A stretch of 64,000 nt of DNA from Bedellia somnulentella (GCA_963576735.1 OY755173.1:17950873-18014872); one strand, 5' to 3'. Counted from the first letter of the stretch, positions 19,183 through 30,758 are shown. Notes: generated by a model from the sequence alone, not told the origin. A program made the numbers and translations.

Positions 19183-20091
19183 ATGAATAATATGCGACGT
19201 ACACCAACGAAACCAATTTCGACCACCTCAGACGACGAAAACACGCGAAATTCTCATCCGCAGAATAACAGCAACAAGCGGAAAAATAAGCGCCAAGCCT
19301 CTTCTTCTCCGCTTGCTGAATCTGAAGCGATTACCCCCGAAAATATTAGGGAAATAATTAAAACAGAGATAACTGAGGCTTTTAGTAGCATCGGTAATAC
19401 TATGGCGGGCATTTTAAGTGAATTTCGAAGTGTAAAAGGTGAAATAAGCGAAATGAAGGCATCAATGGAATTCATGAATGATAAATATGAAAAACTTTTA
19501 AATGAATCAAGCATTACGAAAACGGATATAAAAGAATTAATAGATGATAATATGCAAATCAACACAAATATGAGAGATCTTTTGGCCCGTGTAAATAACT
19601 TGGAACAACAAGCTCGTATGAGTAATGTTGAAATACAATGTGTTCCCGAAAACCGCAATGAAAATCTTGTTTCATTAGTCACCCAACTAGGATTAGCAGT
19701 TAAAGTCAACATTGAGCGGGAAAATATTATTAATTGTACGCGTACAGCTAAAAACAACCGCCTTAGCACTCGTCCTAAATCAATTGTGGTGCAGCTAAGT
19801 TCATCTCATTTGCGTGATACGTTACTGGCTGCTGTGATCCAATATAACAAGTCAAACAGCTCCAACAAACTAAACACGAGCCATATTGGGATTACAGGAG
19901 ATAAGTTGCCAATTTTTGTTACTGAACACCTCTCACCCGCAAACAAATACTTACACGCAGCAGCAAGAGCTAAGGCAAGAGAATTGGGATACAAGTATGT
20001 CTGGGTTAAAAATGGACGCATTTTTATGCGAAAGGACGACAACGCCCCTTACAAACTAATTAGGGATGAAGACTCTCTGAAGATTGTGTAA
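19183..20091 (+). CDS. LINE-2 ORF1: coiled coil plus FP-like RNA-binding domain
   Basis: 302 residues with a clear ATG. The N-terminus is basic and polar (residues 1-50, KRKNKRQASSSP). Residues about 55-145 are predicted helical with heptads (IREIIKTEITEAFSSIGNTM, then NNLEQQARMSNVEIQ), suited to trimerisation. The C-terminal half (about 150-300), with SIVVQLSSSHLRDTLLAAV, IFVTEHLSPANKYLHAAARA and YVWVKNGRIFMRK, resembles the FP domain shared by LINE ORF1 proteins and a baculovirus structural protein. In LINEs this protein coats the element RNA and chaperones reverse transcription. The gap to ORF2 is short, and ORF2 has no clear ATG, so re-initiation is plausible. Confidence 0.85.
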   Translation: MNNMRRTPTKPISTTSDDENTRNSHPQNNSNKRKNKRQASSSPLAESEAITPENIREIIKTEITEAFSSIGNTMAGILSEFRSVKGEISEMKASMEFMNDKYEKLLNESSITKTDIKELIDDNMQINTNMRDLLARVNNLEQQARMSNVEIQCVPENRNENLVSLVTQLGLAVKVNIERENIINCTRTAKNNRLSTRPKSIVVQLSSSHLRDTLLAAVIQYNKSNSSNKLNTSHIGITGDKLPIFVTEHLSPANKYLHAAARAKARELGYKYVWVKNGRIFMRKDDNAPYKLIRDEDSLKIV

Positions 20092-20147
20092 ATTGTTTTG
20101 GCTTTATATGTTTGACTGTATTCTATATTTCTTTTTCTTTTAAAATT

Positions 20148-23028
20148 CGCAGAATTAAATATATTCACTCTAAGAATTTATTACCAAAATTCTAGAGGAC
20201 TAAAAACAAAAACTCATGATTTTTATCAAAATGTATTATGTTCTGATTATGATGTCATTATTATTACTGAAACATGGTTAAATTCCAGTATTTTTAATAA
20301 TGAACTCTTTGATGGTAGATATTGTGTGTTTAGACGAGATAGGTTTACAACTAAATATGGTTATATGAATGATGGCGGGGGGGTGCTGATTGCTGTAAAG
20401 CAATCTCTCCGACCTATTCGCCACAGTGACTGGGAATCAGAAAATGAAGACCTTTGGATAACTTTAGGTGATTCAGGGAATTCAAAATCAAAAAGATTAG
20501 CTTTATGTGGTATCTATCTCAGATCTCCAATAGATATGCAAACATTAAACAATTTTTTAATAAATTGTAATAAAATATATGAACAATATTTACATCATGA
20601 TGATAAACTTTGTATCATTGGAGATTTCAATATGGGTAATATGAACTGGAGCACATCAGTTTCATCAACTAATAATACTTGCTATCAATCAAACTTATGT
20701 AACACCTTGACTGACTTTGTTAATATTAATAATCTCCTTCAGTGTAACAAAATAAAAAACCGTTATGGTAAGGTATTGGACCTTGTTCTATGTAACTTAG
20801 AATGTAATGTCAATGAGTCATGTCATGCATTATCGAAAATCGACGCTTACCATCCCCCACTTGAAATCGCAAATAATTACAACATTCCCAAAAACCTAAT
20901 CCCTAATCCCAATCACTTAAAGCCCAACTTTTATAAAGCAGACTACATTTCAATAAATCAATATCTTGAGGGAATTGATTGGGTCTCTGAATTTGGTAGT
21001 CATAATATTGACTGCATGGTTGATATTTTTTACAAGCACATTGACTACACATTAGAAAAATTTGTCCCGAAGACACGAGTTAAACGGAAACACTTTCCAC
21101 CGTGGTTCACGGAGAACCTTTTAAATCTACTAAACGAAAAGTATAAGTTGCGAAAAAGATTCAAGATCTACAATAATCCATTAGATAAAATTTCATTAAA
21201 CATTATAAGTAAACGTTGCCAAAAACTAGCAGTATCGTGTTATAAAGACTATATATGTATGGCCAAGGAAAATATAAGAAAAAATCCCAAAGCGTTTTGG
21301 TCCTTTTTAAAAGCAAAACGTGGAAACGGAAGCACTCTACCCGCAAATATGTCGAATGGAGTAATATCGTCATCAGATGGTAACAAAATATGTGAATTTT
21401 TCAGTGAATATTTCTCATCTGTATACTCTAAAGAGCAAGTTATTCTGCAAGAATATATAATTATAAATTCTCCAAATGACTGCCCAGGCTTACCATTTAT
21501 ATCTGTAGAAGATGTTCTGAAAAAACTTAAAAGTATTTGCTTATCAAAGGGAGCTGGTCCAGACGGGGTTCATCCATTATTTGTTTCCAAATGCTGTAGT
21601 AACTTGTGTATTCCACTACATATCATTTATAATAAATCGCTTAGTTATGGTACTTTTCCGACAAGATGGAAGACCGCCATGGTAGTTCCTATTCCCAAAA
21701 GTGGTGTTAGTTCGAATGTAAAAGATTATAGACCAATATCAATTCTATCTATATTTCCGAAAATATTTGAATCGCTTATATGTCCTTTTATGCAACACTA
21801 TTTAAAAAAATACTTAAATGTACATCAACATGGTTTTATGACTGGCAGATCTACTAGTACCAACTTAGCTTTATTCATTGAAGATTTATCCCAGTCAATG
21901 GACAACCAGAAACAAGTGGATGCTATATATACTGACGTTTTAAAAGCGTTTGATAGGGTTCCACACGATATTCTTATGGCTAAACTTATGTCGTACGGGT
22001 TCAGCGGAGCATTATTATTGTGGTTTGATTCTTATTTGAAAAAACGCATATTTTTTACAGCTATTAACGGATATTTTTCGCGTTCAAGGGATATCACCTC
22101 CGGAGTACCTCAAGGCTCTCACCTAGGTCCTATTCTATTTAATTTATTTATCAACGACGTAACTGAATGTTTCCTGAACTCGACACCGTATCTCTACGCA
22201 GATGATTTGAAATTTACTCGGGTGATAGATAACACAACGGATTCAGTGGCTTTGCAAGAAGATTTGAATCGACTAGATGATTGGTGCAGGTCAAACAGAA
22301 TGGACTTGAACATAAAGAAGTGCCTACACATAAAGTTTACTCGAAAAATTAAAATTATAGAAACACACTATTTGTTAAGAAACAATATTCTCGAGGAAGT
22401 GAGTGAAATAAAAGATCTCGGTGTTATGCTTGACAGCAAACTTACTTTTGTGCCACATATCGACAATGTTGTTAAGAATGCTTCAAAGATGTTGGGCTTT
22501 GTAATGAGAAGCGGTAAGGAATTTAAAAATGTATTTACTTTACTATGCCTTAACAGAAGTCTTGTTTTGTCTATAATCGAATACTGCAGCGTAGTATGGA
22601 GACCTCATTACTCTAACCATTCACTGAGAATAGAACGTGTTCAAAAAAGATTTATGTGGTATCTTTCAAACAAGTTTAATACAAACTCGTCAAAGTTTGA
22701 TTCATACACATCGCGTTTGTCATATTTTAAACTATCATCATTAAATTGTCGATTAAAACTGTTGGATTTGATATTTCTATACAAAATTATCAAAGGCAAT
22801 CTTGACTGCCCCTCGTTACTATCTAAATTCTGTTTTAGTTTTCCTTCCAAATATCCCAGACATAAGATAACACCCTTGCGCCCTCCTCTTCGCAGAACTG
22901 TCCATGGTACCCATTCCCCTGTTCCTAGACTTTGTAAATTGTTAAACGAGTCTTGTTCTGTTGTCGACATTCATGCTGACTCATTGACAACTTTTAAATC
23001 TGCACTCAATCGCTTTTACGAACATTAA
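20148..23028 (+). CDS. LINE-2 ORF2: EEP endonuclease and reverse transcriptase
   Basis: The reading frame is open well before the first start-like codon (GTG at 20326). IFTLRIYYQNSRGLKTKTHD at about 20160 is the standard EEP opening, so the protein starts upstream of 20326, perhaps without ATG. EEP motifs: IIITETWLN (catalytic E), CIIGDFNMGNMNW, and SKIDAYHPP in place of the usual S-D-H block. RT motifs: NYRPIS-type block (DYRPISILSIFPKIFE), YTDVLKAFDRVPHD, SGVPQGSHLGPILFNLFIND and YLYADDLKF. The C-terminal part (YCSVVWRPHYSNHSLRIERV and QKRF) is typical of jockey/CR1-type elements. No stop or frameshift is seen in about 950 codons, so this copy could still make active protein. The substitution at the EEP SDH triad is worth noting. 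Confidence 0.9.
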
Positions 23029-23305
23029 TCTTTTATTTTTATTTTTTCTTTAACAACTGTTTCTTTAGTATAAGTATATTTTGAAATAGGTAATGTGTAA
23101 TATTCAGTGGTTTTAATATTTTGTGCAAGTGGTGCATACCTATAATTGGTTTTGCAATTAGCTACTCTGTAAACTTTGTCTTATAATTAATGCGTGTATT
23201 ATTGTAAAAACTGTTGGTATGCCATAAATAAATAAATAAATAAATAAATTTATTAGGGACCTAAAAGTGCTTTTTTGGATACATATTAAACTCTGAACTC
23301 AAATA

Positions 23306-23437
23306 CTAATACGTCGGAACATCACGTACCATTAATGTCACCTGCTGTTAAGATTACCCATGTTCTGCTTGGACAGTACAGGCACATCGCCGCTTTTTTA
23401 TGAGTAAAATCATATGACTTAGTACAACTCAGCTAAG
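23306..23437 (-). repeat. S1 SINE fragment
   Basis: Reverse-strand S1 body: GAACATCACGTACC, then TGTCACCTGCTGTTAAGATT and GTACAACTCAGC. Head and tail are missing. Confidence 0.6.
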
Positions 23438-23748
23438 TAGATTTCGTATTATTTTATGATATCGTAAATAATTTGACACTTCTAAGAAGCACTTCATGTC
23501 TATAATTTAATAATTGTATAGAAAATCCTTTTTCTCAATTTGTGATGGAATATCCTGCATTCTATCGTCAAAAACTTTTACAATAAGAACCCACCCTGCT
23601 ATTCTCCCCTGATTGGAATGATTTAGAAAGTTCAGAACGCAGGCCACGTAAGCAAGGATCGTGTTGATTTTCAGCTTATCATTCTCCTTAGCATGTGACG
23701 TGAGAGCAAGTATGTCACATAATATTAGATATAGATTTTGTACAAATA

Positions 23749-24004
23749 CATACATACATACATATACTCACGGCTATAAATTCCTAGAAGGGGTAGCCAG
23801 AGCTAACGAATTAGAAATTCCTCAGCCACTTTTGGAAGTTGCGTTGGGAAAAGATGGTAAAATAAAGGTTGTTGGTGATGGGTCTCCAATCGCATCGCCC
23901 AAAAATTCCTTAAAAAGCCCCAATACTGTTAGTCGCCTCTTACGTACACCTACCGGAAGAAAAGGGGTGGTGCTATTCTAAGCCGACACTACACAGCAAA
24001 TAAT
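23749..24004 (-). repeat. family A copy, full length with 13-bp duplication
   Basis: Flanked by perfect TTTTGTACAAATA (23736-23748 and 24005-24017). The (TATG)n tail abuts the left duplication (reverse strand), as expected for target-primed reverse transcription. Confidence 0.95.
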
Positions 24005-24413
24005 TTTTGTACAAATAATCTGTCGATTTCTCACGTCTTATGTGACACACTCACAAGCCTCACGCTACAGGAGCAGTTATTTTTCCAACATACAATATCT
24101 TACCATACTAGGTTTAAATTCACAAATTATCTTTTTTACCTAGTGAGGTTAGTAGGTCTCTATGATAAAGATAATGTACAAAAAGATTTGTTACCGAACA
24201 AAGTTATATAGTGCTTGAAGTTCGAATTTTTCTTCTTGGTTAGATTTTTAGGATACCTACATGTTGGTTTCACAAAAAACAACATTTAAGTTATAATGTT
24301 TAATAAAGATCAGAAATACAATGAAACTTTTTTACCTTTTTTTCACTATGTTTCAATATTCAGATTGATACCTGAAGCACACTGACCGTTGACTCTGGAT
24401 TCCTGACCGGGCA

Positions 24414-24620
24414 TTAGTCACTGGCGTCGACACCATCCCGAAGTATGTATGGATATTTCTCTCCTTGTCGAAGTACAAGGTGTAAGTCCTGCCCCCTAGT
24501 GCCTTGCCTTGATGGAACAGGCTCACATGTCAAATAAACCGTTTGCCTGCCATCATTAGATTCCAAAGGATATGCTGCAGCCACTCCCAATAGTAACATA
24601 ACCATTACAAAAATATTCAT
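24414..24620 (-). CDS. small secreted peptide precursor, unrecognised
   Basis: 68 codons. Residues 1-16 are a strong signal peptide (MNIFVMVMLLLGVAAA), likely cleaved near AAA-YPLES. The mature part of about 50 residues has one cysteine, an arginine-rich middle (EPVPSRQGTRGQDLHLVLRQ) and an acidic end (DGVDASD). It has no dibasic processing site, so it is not an obvious neuropeptide. The start codon sits in TTTAAAATG, a favourable insect context. On the minus strand a TATA box (ATATAAAT) lies about 87 bp upstream of the ATG, and a perfect TGACGTCA lies 13 bp before it. No repeat overlaps the coding part. A single exon fits a small immune, venom-like or cuticle-associated peptide gene, but I cannot name the family. 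It could also be the first exon of a longer gene, or a chance frame. Confidence 0.5.
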   Translation of the reverse strand: MNIFVMVMLLLGVAAAYPLESNDGRQTVYLTCEPVPSRQGTRGQDLHLVLRQGEKYPYILRDGVDASD

Positions 24621-24706
24621 TTTAAAGTGAATAGTTGTTATTACTGAAGAACAGACTCTAGGATAAACGATCTTGTGAGAATATTTTCTTAAAAGCTATT
24701 CGTCCA

Positions 24707-24714
24707 ATTTATAT
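24707..24714 (-). promoter_or_regulatory. TATA box of the secreted-peptide gene
   Basis: ATATAAAT on the minus strand, about 87 bp upstream of the ATG, leaving room for a short 5' UTR. Confidence 0.45.
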
Positions 24715-24727
24715 TGTGGCTGCCTTG

Positions 24728-24735
24728 TGACGTCA
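24728..24735. promoter_or_regulatory. CRE-like palindrome TGACGTCA
   Basis: Perfect 8-bp CREB/ATF consensus just upstream of the TATA box. A chance match cannot be excluded: the same octamer also occurs at 16167. Confidence 0.4.
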
Positions 24736-24837
24736 TAATAATGAGTTGTAGCTTACTTCGGTCAAAGATGTAATAAATAAACAGAACAGATATTTTTTAT
24801 AGTTAAAGACAAATTGATAATCATAATACCATACCTA

Positions 24838-24905
24838 CCATAGTCCATCGATCGCCTATTCGTACGATCCTGCCAAAACTCTTTAGCTTCGTCTTCATTC
24901 ATCAA
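24838..24905 (-). repeat. family C (RTE 3' end) fragment
   Basis: CATCGATCGCCTATTCGTAC, then GATCCTGCC and CTTTAGCTTCGTC correspond to the coding end of the RTE-like ORF. Confidence 0.6.
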
Positions 24906-24975
24906 TCCATACTTCCATACTATAATACTATATATATACTACATTATTATATTTACTATATAAATATATTATTAT

Positions 24976-25226
24976 TACATACATACATACATATACTCAC
25001 GGCTATAAATCCCTAGAAGGGGTAGCCAGAGCTAAGGAATTAGAAATTCCTCAGCCACTTTTGGAAGTTGCATGGGGAAAAGATGGTGAAATAAAGGTTG
25101 TTGGTGATGGGTCTCCAACCACATCGCCCGAAAATCCCTTAAGAGCCCCAATACCGTAAGGCGCCTCTTACGTTCACCCACCGGAAGAAATGGGGTAGTG
25201 CTATTCTAAGCCGACACTAAACAGCA
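24976..25226 (-). repeat. family A copy, full length
   Basis: Runs from (TACA)n and TATACTCACGGCTATAAATC to GCCGACACTAAACAGCA. Confidence 0.9.
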
Positions 25227-25234
25227 AATATTAA

Positions 25235-25640
25235 TATTATACATGCGAAAGTAACTCTGTCTGTCTGTTATGCTTTCCCGCTTATACCTCTCAAACAATT
25301 TTGACGAAATTTGGCACAAGCAATCTTTAGACCCTCAGAAAGAGCATAGGTACCTTTTATTGCAAAAATAAGGGATGAAGAGGTGTCAATGGGGGTTTAA
25401 AGTATGTACGGGAATTTTTAATTTTGAAAGATATATATAATTTATATTTAAGCACTTCATAAGAAACAAAAAACATTTGTTGTAGCGTTTCAGAAGTTTC
25501 ACCCTGTGAAGTGATGAAATAGGGGTTGAAAGTTTACAAGTAGTTCGTATTTTTTTTGTATTTAGGCACTAAATAAGAACCAAAAATTGTTTTGTTTTAG
25601 CATTTTGAAGTTTCTACCAGTGTGGGGGTGAAATAGGGGT
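25235..25640. repeat. interspersed repeat with Helitron-like 5' motif
   Basis: TACATGCGAAAGTAACTCTG, (TCTG)n and CAATTTTGACGAAATTTGGC form a pattern seen at the 5' side of insect Helitrons and related repeats. It continues with two diverged GAAATAGGGGTTGAAA blocks (about 25515 and 25630). Termini are not defined. Confidence 0.4.
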
Positions 25641-25784
25641 TGAAAATTTTGAAGGGTGTTCGTTATTTTTCTTACTGCTACTATTATTGTAATTAGAACA
25701 TATGCTAATTTTAAATTAATTAGTATATTTTCTAATTGCACTAAATTTTCTTAAAGCGATCTATTCCAAACCAATGAAGTTTTT

Positions 25785-25835
25785 ATTAGTAATAATCCCC
25801 ACATGAGGTTTTCACGAACAAAAAGATTTAAACAA
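25785..25835 (-). repeat. S2 terminal fragment
   Basis: ATTAGTAATAATCCCCACAT, then GAGGTTTTCACGAACAAAAA. Confidence 0.6.
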
Positions 25836-26172
25836 TGAAGTTTGATGAAAGTAATTAATATGTATCATCATTATGCCGCAACACAATATTTAACATAAAC
25901 AAACAGAGCTTATTTAATCTATGATTCATCTATAACGAATAAACGAACAAATACAATTAAAAGCATGACTAAATAATTATACACAACATTCATTTTATAT
26001 TACATCGCATTTATATTTGTTCTGTAAATAATTTAATTAACTTTTTAATATATGTTTTGCAAATATAACATAATGAATTAGTAGTCAATACACACCATAC
26101 AATTCTCGTGTCAGTGTTTTTATAAATGTTCTCATAAAAGGCATAGGTTGTGGTATTTTTCTGTCATTATTA

Positions 26173-26342
26173 GGGCCGGCGCTGACTGCCGGCATGGCAT
26201 GGCAAAGGATTTCGGTAAGATATAGCCATTTTTAATCTTATTACCATGAGCATAGAATTCATTTTACACAACGATGCCGTTAAAAATAGCTATATCTTAC
26301 CGAAATCCTTTGCCATGCCATGCCGGCAGTCAGCGCTGGCCC
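26173..26342. mobile_element. palindromic MITE, PIF/Harbinger type, copy 1
   Basis: 170 bp. Terminal arms of about 63 bp start GGGCCGGCGCTGACTGCCGG and differ at about two positions. The 3-bp duplication TTA lies at 26170-26172 and 26343-26345. The interior matches the left arm of copy 2, so the inner right arm was deleted here. Confidence 0.85.
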
Positions 26343-26344
26343 TT

Positions 26345-27757
26345 AGAGTTAAGTTGACTTGTACTGACTAACCTACTTTTTGTATTAAAAATGTTCATCG
26401 GGCATTTATATAACTTGACTATAATAATAATAGAGAAATTGCAGCAAAAACCTCAAACTTTGTGGCAAGACTTTGTCTAGATTTTATTAAATTTTAGAGA
26501 TTAACATTTGCCACATTGAGACTAGTTTAGTTTTCTTATAGAATTATTTTGGTGGGATATTACTTTACAAAAGACATTACATTAGTCGATACCGAATCGG
26601 GTTTTGATGTTTTGAACTTGAGGTTTTGAACCTTGAAAATTTGAGGTTTTGAACCCACACCTCTCTGCATATTACTTTTGTTGTCACCGAGCTACCAAGA
26701 TTTTAAGTACATTATTAAATTCATAAAAGAAACAGAAACATATAAAAAGAACTTTACCGACCACTTATTTAAACAATTGTAATTTAACTAAGAAATAAAT
26801 CGATACAAGAAGGCTCTTTCTAAAAAAAAACTTCTGATTTCGTTGAATGTACCCACAAATAATGTTATCCTAAGTTAGGCGGAAGTAATCTTTGTTAGGA
26901 ATTTACCAAAAGCATTAGCTACCGTCTTACAAACGCGCCAGGGCAGGGTTGTCAATAGGCGTGTAAGCTTTTGTTATATGGTGGGGTAATTTATTGGCCA
27001 TATATCAACCATACAATGAAACAACCCTGCGAAATTTTCATCACTCTCCATTCAACTATGTTTCAAGTGGAAACTTTTTGAATGCATAGTTTTGAATTAG
27101 TTCATAGTTGTGCTGTAAACAAGTTATAAGTTATGTTATTCATATAATTATGGTTTTATTTTTCAAGTTGTGTAGTTCAGAGATTTATTTTCATCTACGT
27201 TTATTAATAATATATTATTTGATCTGTATGGTTTTGCAAATTGACGTTATAACCCATTTTTAAGTATCAACGCGGCAAAATAAAATATTTTACTTTAATT
27301 TAATTTTACTATTACATAAAATATGCGATATTTTTGAAAAAGTTCTTTTAAAAAAACACACAGAAGACTTCGTATTCTTTGAAATATATCTAAGTGATAA
27401 TTTTAATAGTTACTCCAGTATGTTTTTGGATTCCATTGCTGTAAGTAATTTATGTCCATTTACTAGACACCAAAAAAACTACATATTTATTATCTACCTA
27501 CATAAACTCACGGCTAAAAGTAGTAGGTAGAGGTCAGAATTAAATTTTGAAATTTGAAATTATATGGAAAATGAAAGATAGCTCAAAAATCACTAAATAC
27601 TCAGTCACCTCGTACACCTACGAAATATAAAGATTAGTGATATGCTAAGCTTAAATTATGAGCGAAATATAAAGTTCAAAACTCACACTTCATAACAAAC
27701 CTTAATGCACTTTAAATGCTGTAAGGTTATATTTATTAATTATTATTATAGATTATT
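26345..27757. other. gene-free AT-rich stretch
   Basis: No gene seen. A perfect 10-bp inverted repeat GCAGGGTTGT/ACAACCCTGC (26944-26953, 27021-27030) may mark a small decayed MITE. Confidence 0.35.
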
Positions 27758-28573
27758 ATAGTGGATCGTCCCAGCTTCGCACGGGTAGCGTTGTTTTTTA
27801 AATATCTGAGGTTTCTTTCTTCAGTCACTGCTCAAGCATTGTGAAATTCAGCGCAATGTTTTCAATTTATTAAATTTATAGCACTCCCTAAACAGTGTAG
27901 TTTGGTGATTTTGAATGCGCTTTAATGAACGGTTCAGTTTTTCCGTTTAATAGCAAATTTTGGAATAAAACGCTATGAAGTATTTAAAACAATCTAAAAA
28001 ATAAATCATTACGTGTTGTAGGATGCAACTACTGGCGCCATTTAGTATTTTATAAGTAAATTAGTAACGATTCGGTTTTGGTCACGGGCGCGATGGCTTA
28101 TTCTATGTATAATTTCGGTGTTTCTCTACCGATTTCTATGATTCTTTTTTTATTGAATAGGTAATAATGTTACCTTATTTAAATTAGGGATGAGTGAGAG
28201 GTTTACAAACGTAAGAGTAAACAAATACAATCAGAATGTTCCGAACTGCTAAGCTATCAGGAATTACACGTGTTATTGTGAGTCAACCGTAAAAGATAGA
28301 CATAAACTGTTATGGATTTTTTTTAGGTAATTTTATGAAGAATATTTCCGTGATACATGATTTCTATGTAAGTTTAACCATTAAGGCTGCACACGCGACA
28401 GAAGCTTAAAAAATGGAGGAACTTCTCCCGTTTTCCCAAAATTTCCCAAAATTCCCCTTTACTACTCTGCTGGAAAGTATACAAAAACCTGCGCAGGAGT
28501 ATTAAGAATAATTGTACCAAGTTTCGTCAAAATCCGTCGAGTAGTTTTTGTTTCCATAAGGAACATACAAACC

Positions 28574-28623
<50 letters not shown>

Positions 28624-28742
28624 AATTTTACTGATTGCATTTTTGGCATCAGTATCGATCCCTAATCACCACCTGATAGTTATTTTGAAAATATATTTCA
28701 TGTACAGAATTGACCTCTCTACAGATTTATTATAAGTATAGA
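27758..28742 (-). mobile_element. non-autonomous Helitron, copy 2
   Basis: About 95% similar by eye to copies 1 and 3. The 5' TCTATACTTATAATAAATCT is intact next to host sequence. The 3' end reads CCACTAT in place of CCACTAG, so the end signal is mutated. Confidence 0.85.
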
Positions 28743-29220
28743 TTTAAAATTTGTTATGGAATTTTACTTATAAAACCATTCTGTTCTAAAATTATTTCAC
28801 AAATCGGTAATCTTATTAAAACCGTATTCTACCAATTTAGATGAAGCTATTAATTTGAAGATGCAGTGATGTCAATTCGCAGAATTTACGGGAAATTTTA
28901 GAGCGATTCTAAAACGAACAAACAGCCTTTAATTGAAAAACAATAGCTATTTCACCTCTCTCTACTTTGAACTACAAATAACACAATCGGATGTGAAGTG
29001 TTTCCTGTTGAGCCTGAGGGTTAAAGCTCTTTCAAAGAAAGGGCCTCTTGAATCTACTTGTCCTAACGAACGCTACGGAGAATACTGCTCTAATTAATTT
29101 TCTCGCGAGCTTTCAATAGCGCCTATTATTTATTTGATAATGCATCAATAATATGAATTTTGAAGAGTATTTTATACCTACCGACAAAATAAATAGTGAC
29201 GGCTATTAATCTATTAACAT
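28743..29220. other. gene-free stretch
   Basis: No gene or repeat recognised. Confidence 0.35.
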
Positions 29221-29500
29221 ATCTACATACACACATATACTCATGCCGTTAGTTCTCATTGGGATAGGCAGAGACTATCGATCGCCACTTCGTACGATCC
29301 TGGTAAACCTCTAGCTTTGTTCACATCCATCCAATATTTTCATACATGCTCTCTTATTCATCATACTTCGGACACCTGCCTTTTTGAGTACATTCTCTAT
29401 TTGGTCCAAATGAATCCTCCAAGGTCGTCCTCTACTAACATTACCTTCCACATTGGCTTTATAGATCTCTTTCACAAATTCACTATCATCCATCCGCTCT
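29220..29500 (-). pseudogene. family C: RTE-like LINE 3' end, longer copy
   Basis: The minus strand encodes MDDSEFVKEIYKANVEGNVS and RGRPWRIHLDQIENVLKKAG, the penultimate GRPxxxWxDQIE block of the ORF. This extends the peptide seen at 10938. A frameshift follows and the tail is complete. Confidence 0.75.
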
Positions 29501-29662
29501 ATGTGCCAAAAACTTTATCTATTAAATAGTAACCAAAGCTTAACGCTTCACAACCAATTTGTTAATTTTAAAAGGATTTATTTTTATACTAACTGGTTTT
29601 GGCTCTCCAGAAACATCACTTACAATACTCAAATTGAATATTTAATTGGTCACATGCAACAC

Positions 29663-29806
29663 TTACGACCGATTTCTGAACTGAGTATTCCAGCTGAGAA
29701 CAACTTAAGTATTGTTCTGTCCCATTGAAATATTAACAACTGAATGAGACAGAACGATACTTAAGTCGTTCTCAGCTTGAACACTCAAATCAGAAATCGG
29801 GCGTAA
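29663..29806. mobile_element. palindromic MITE-like element, 144 bp
   Basis: Arms of about 64 bp: TTACGACCGATTTCTGA and CAGCTGAGAACAACTTAAGT on the left pair with CTTAAGTCGTTCTCAGCTTG and TCAGAAATCGGGCGTAA on the right. The loop is about 16 bp. No clear target duplication. Confidence 0.65.
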
Positions 29807-30525
29807 CAGCAATAAATTGATCACTACTATTTGACTCATGTTACTCACACTCACGACTGTGATCCTTAAGTTCTCACCCACTCTAGGAAGAACAGCACAT
29901 TGGGACCAGTAAGCTGCAAATTCCCAAATCTTCTACCGACTCATCGGTCCACCTAAGTAAAGGATTTCCTTCTATCTTTACCTTTACTAATTAGTTTTCC
30001 ATCAAAAAGCTATGAAGTCGGTCCCATCTAGTCGAAAAATGTATTGTTATGGATTGCAAATGTCATGAATGAATGATATTTGATGAAATTGATGATTACA
30101 TTACATAATTAGAATGATTTGTTCATGAAAACCTCATGTGAAGATTTTTTCAAATAAATAGAGTATAGAAAAATTTCGAGACCAGCGGTTTTGATGATTA
30201 ATTAAAAAAACCAGCTTATAATACTACAATGATTCATAGCCTTATTATCTCCAACACGACATCAATGAAGAAAAAGCAATTCAGAATAAGTAAAACAAAA
30301 AGATCCCATTTTACGCGGAAAACAATATTCTTGATTCATTCTAATGACTAAAAGCTTGTTGTTCAATAACAATTATTATTTTTCATTTCGGTTCAAGTGG
30401 AAAAGTAGGGCAAGCCCGGCTTATAATGGCCGCCATAGACTTTCCAGTGACAGTAATAGAATAGTTTTATTCTTCATAGCATATAATTATACCGTTTGCT
30501 TTAGGCTAAGACTAGACATACAAAA
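29807..30525. other. gene-free stretch with S2 end fragment
   Basis: An S2 terminal piece lies at about 30117-30170 (TTTGTTCATGAAAACCTCAT). The rest is unassigned. Confidence 0.4.
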
Positions 30526-30758
30526 ATACATACATATATACTGAATTCTATGAATTCCTAGAAGAGGTAGCCAGAGCTAAGAAATAAGAATTTCTCAGTC
30601 ACTTTTGGAAGTTAAGTGGAGAAAAGATGGTAAAATAAAGGTTGTTGGTGATGGGTTTCCAAGCACATACCCCAAAAATCCATTAAAAAGCCCCAATACC
30701 ATAGCATAGACCCACTAGAAGAAACGGGGTAGTGCTATTCTAAGCAGATACTCCACTA
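30526..30758 (-). repeat. family A copy, degenerate
   Basis: Family A layout is recognisable throughout (AATTCCTAGAAGAGGTAGCC to GTAGTGCTATTCTAAGC), with several small deletions. Confidence 0.75.

Larger units (their letters stand above)
19183..23250 (+). mobile_element. LINE-2 of this window: nearly intact two-ORF non-LTR retrotransposon
   Basis: ORF1 (302 aa) and ORF2 (at least 900 aa) are each uninterrupted. The 3' UTR ends in an (AAATA/AATA)n tail (23224-23250). The 5' boundary is not defined; 5' UTR sequence is likely present upstream of 19183. The FP-like ORF1 and the EEP-RT ORF2 place it in the jockey/CR1/L2 assemblage. The open frames indicate recent insertion. Confidence 0.85.

Noticed and set aside
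19254..19769. 171-codon minus-strand frame
   Set aside because: Antisense shadow of LINE-2 ORF1.
23661..23981. 106-codon plus-strand frame with ARANELEIPQPLLEVALGKDG
   Set aside because: The same peptide recurs at many family A copies in this frame. It is the translated repeat, with no sign of coding constraint.
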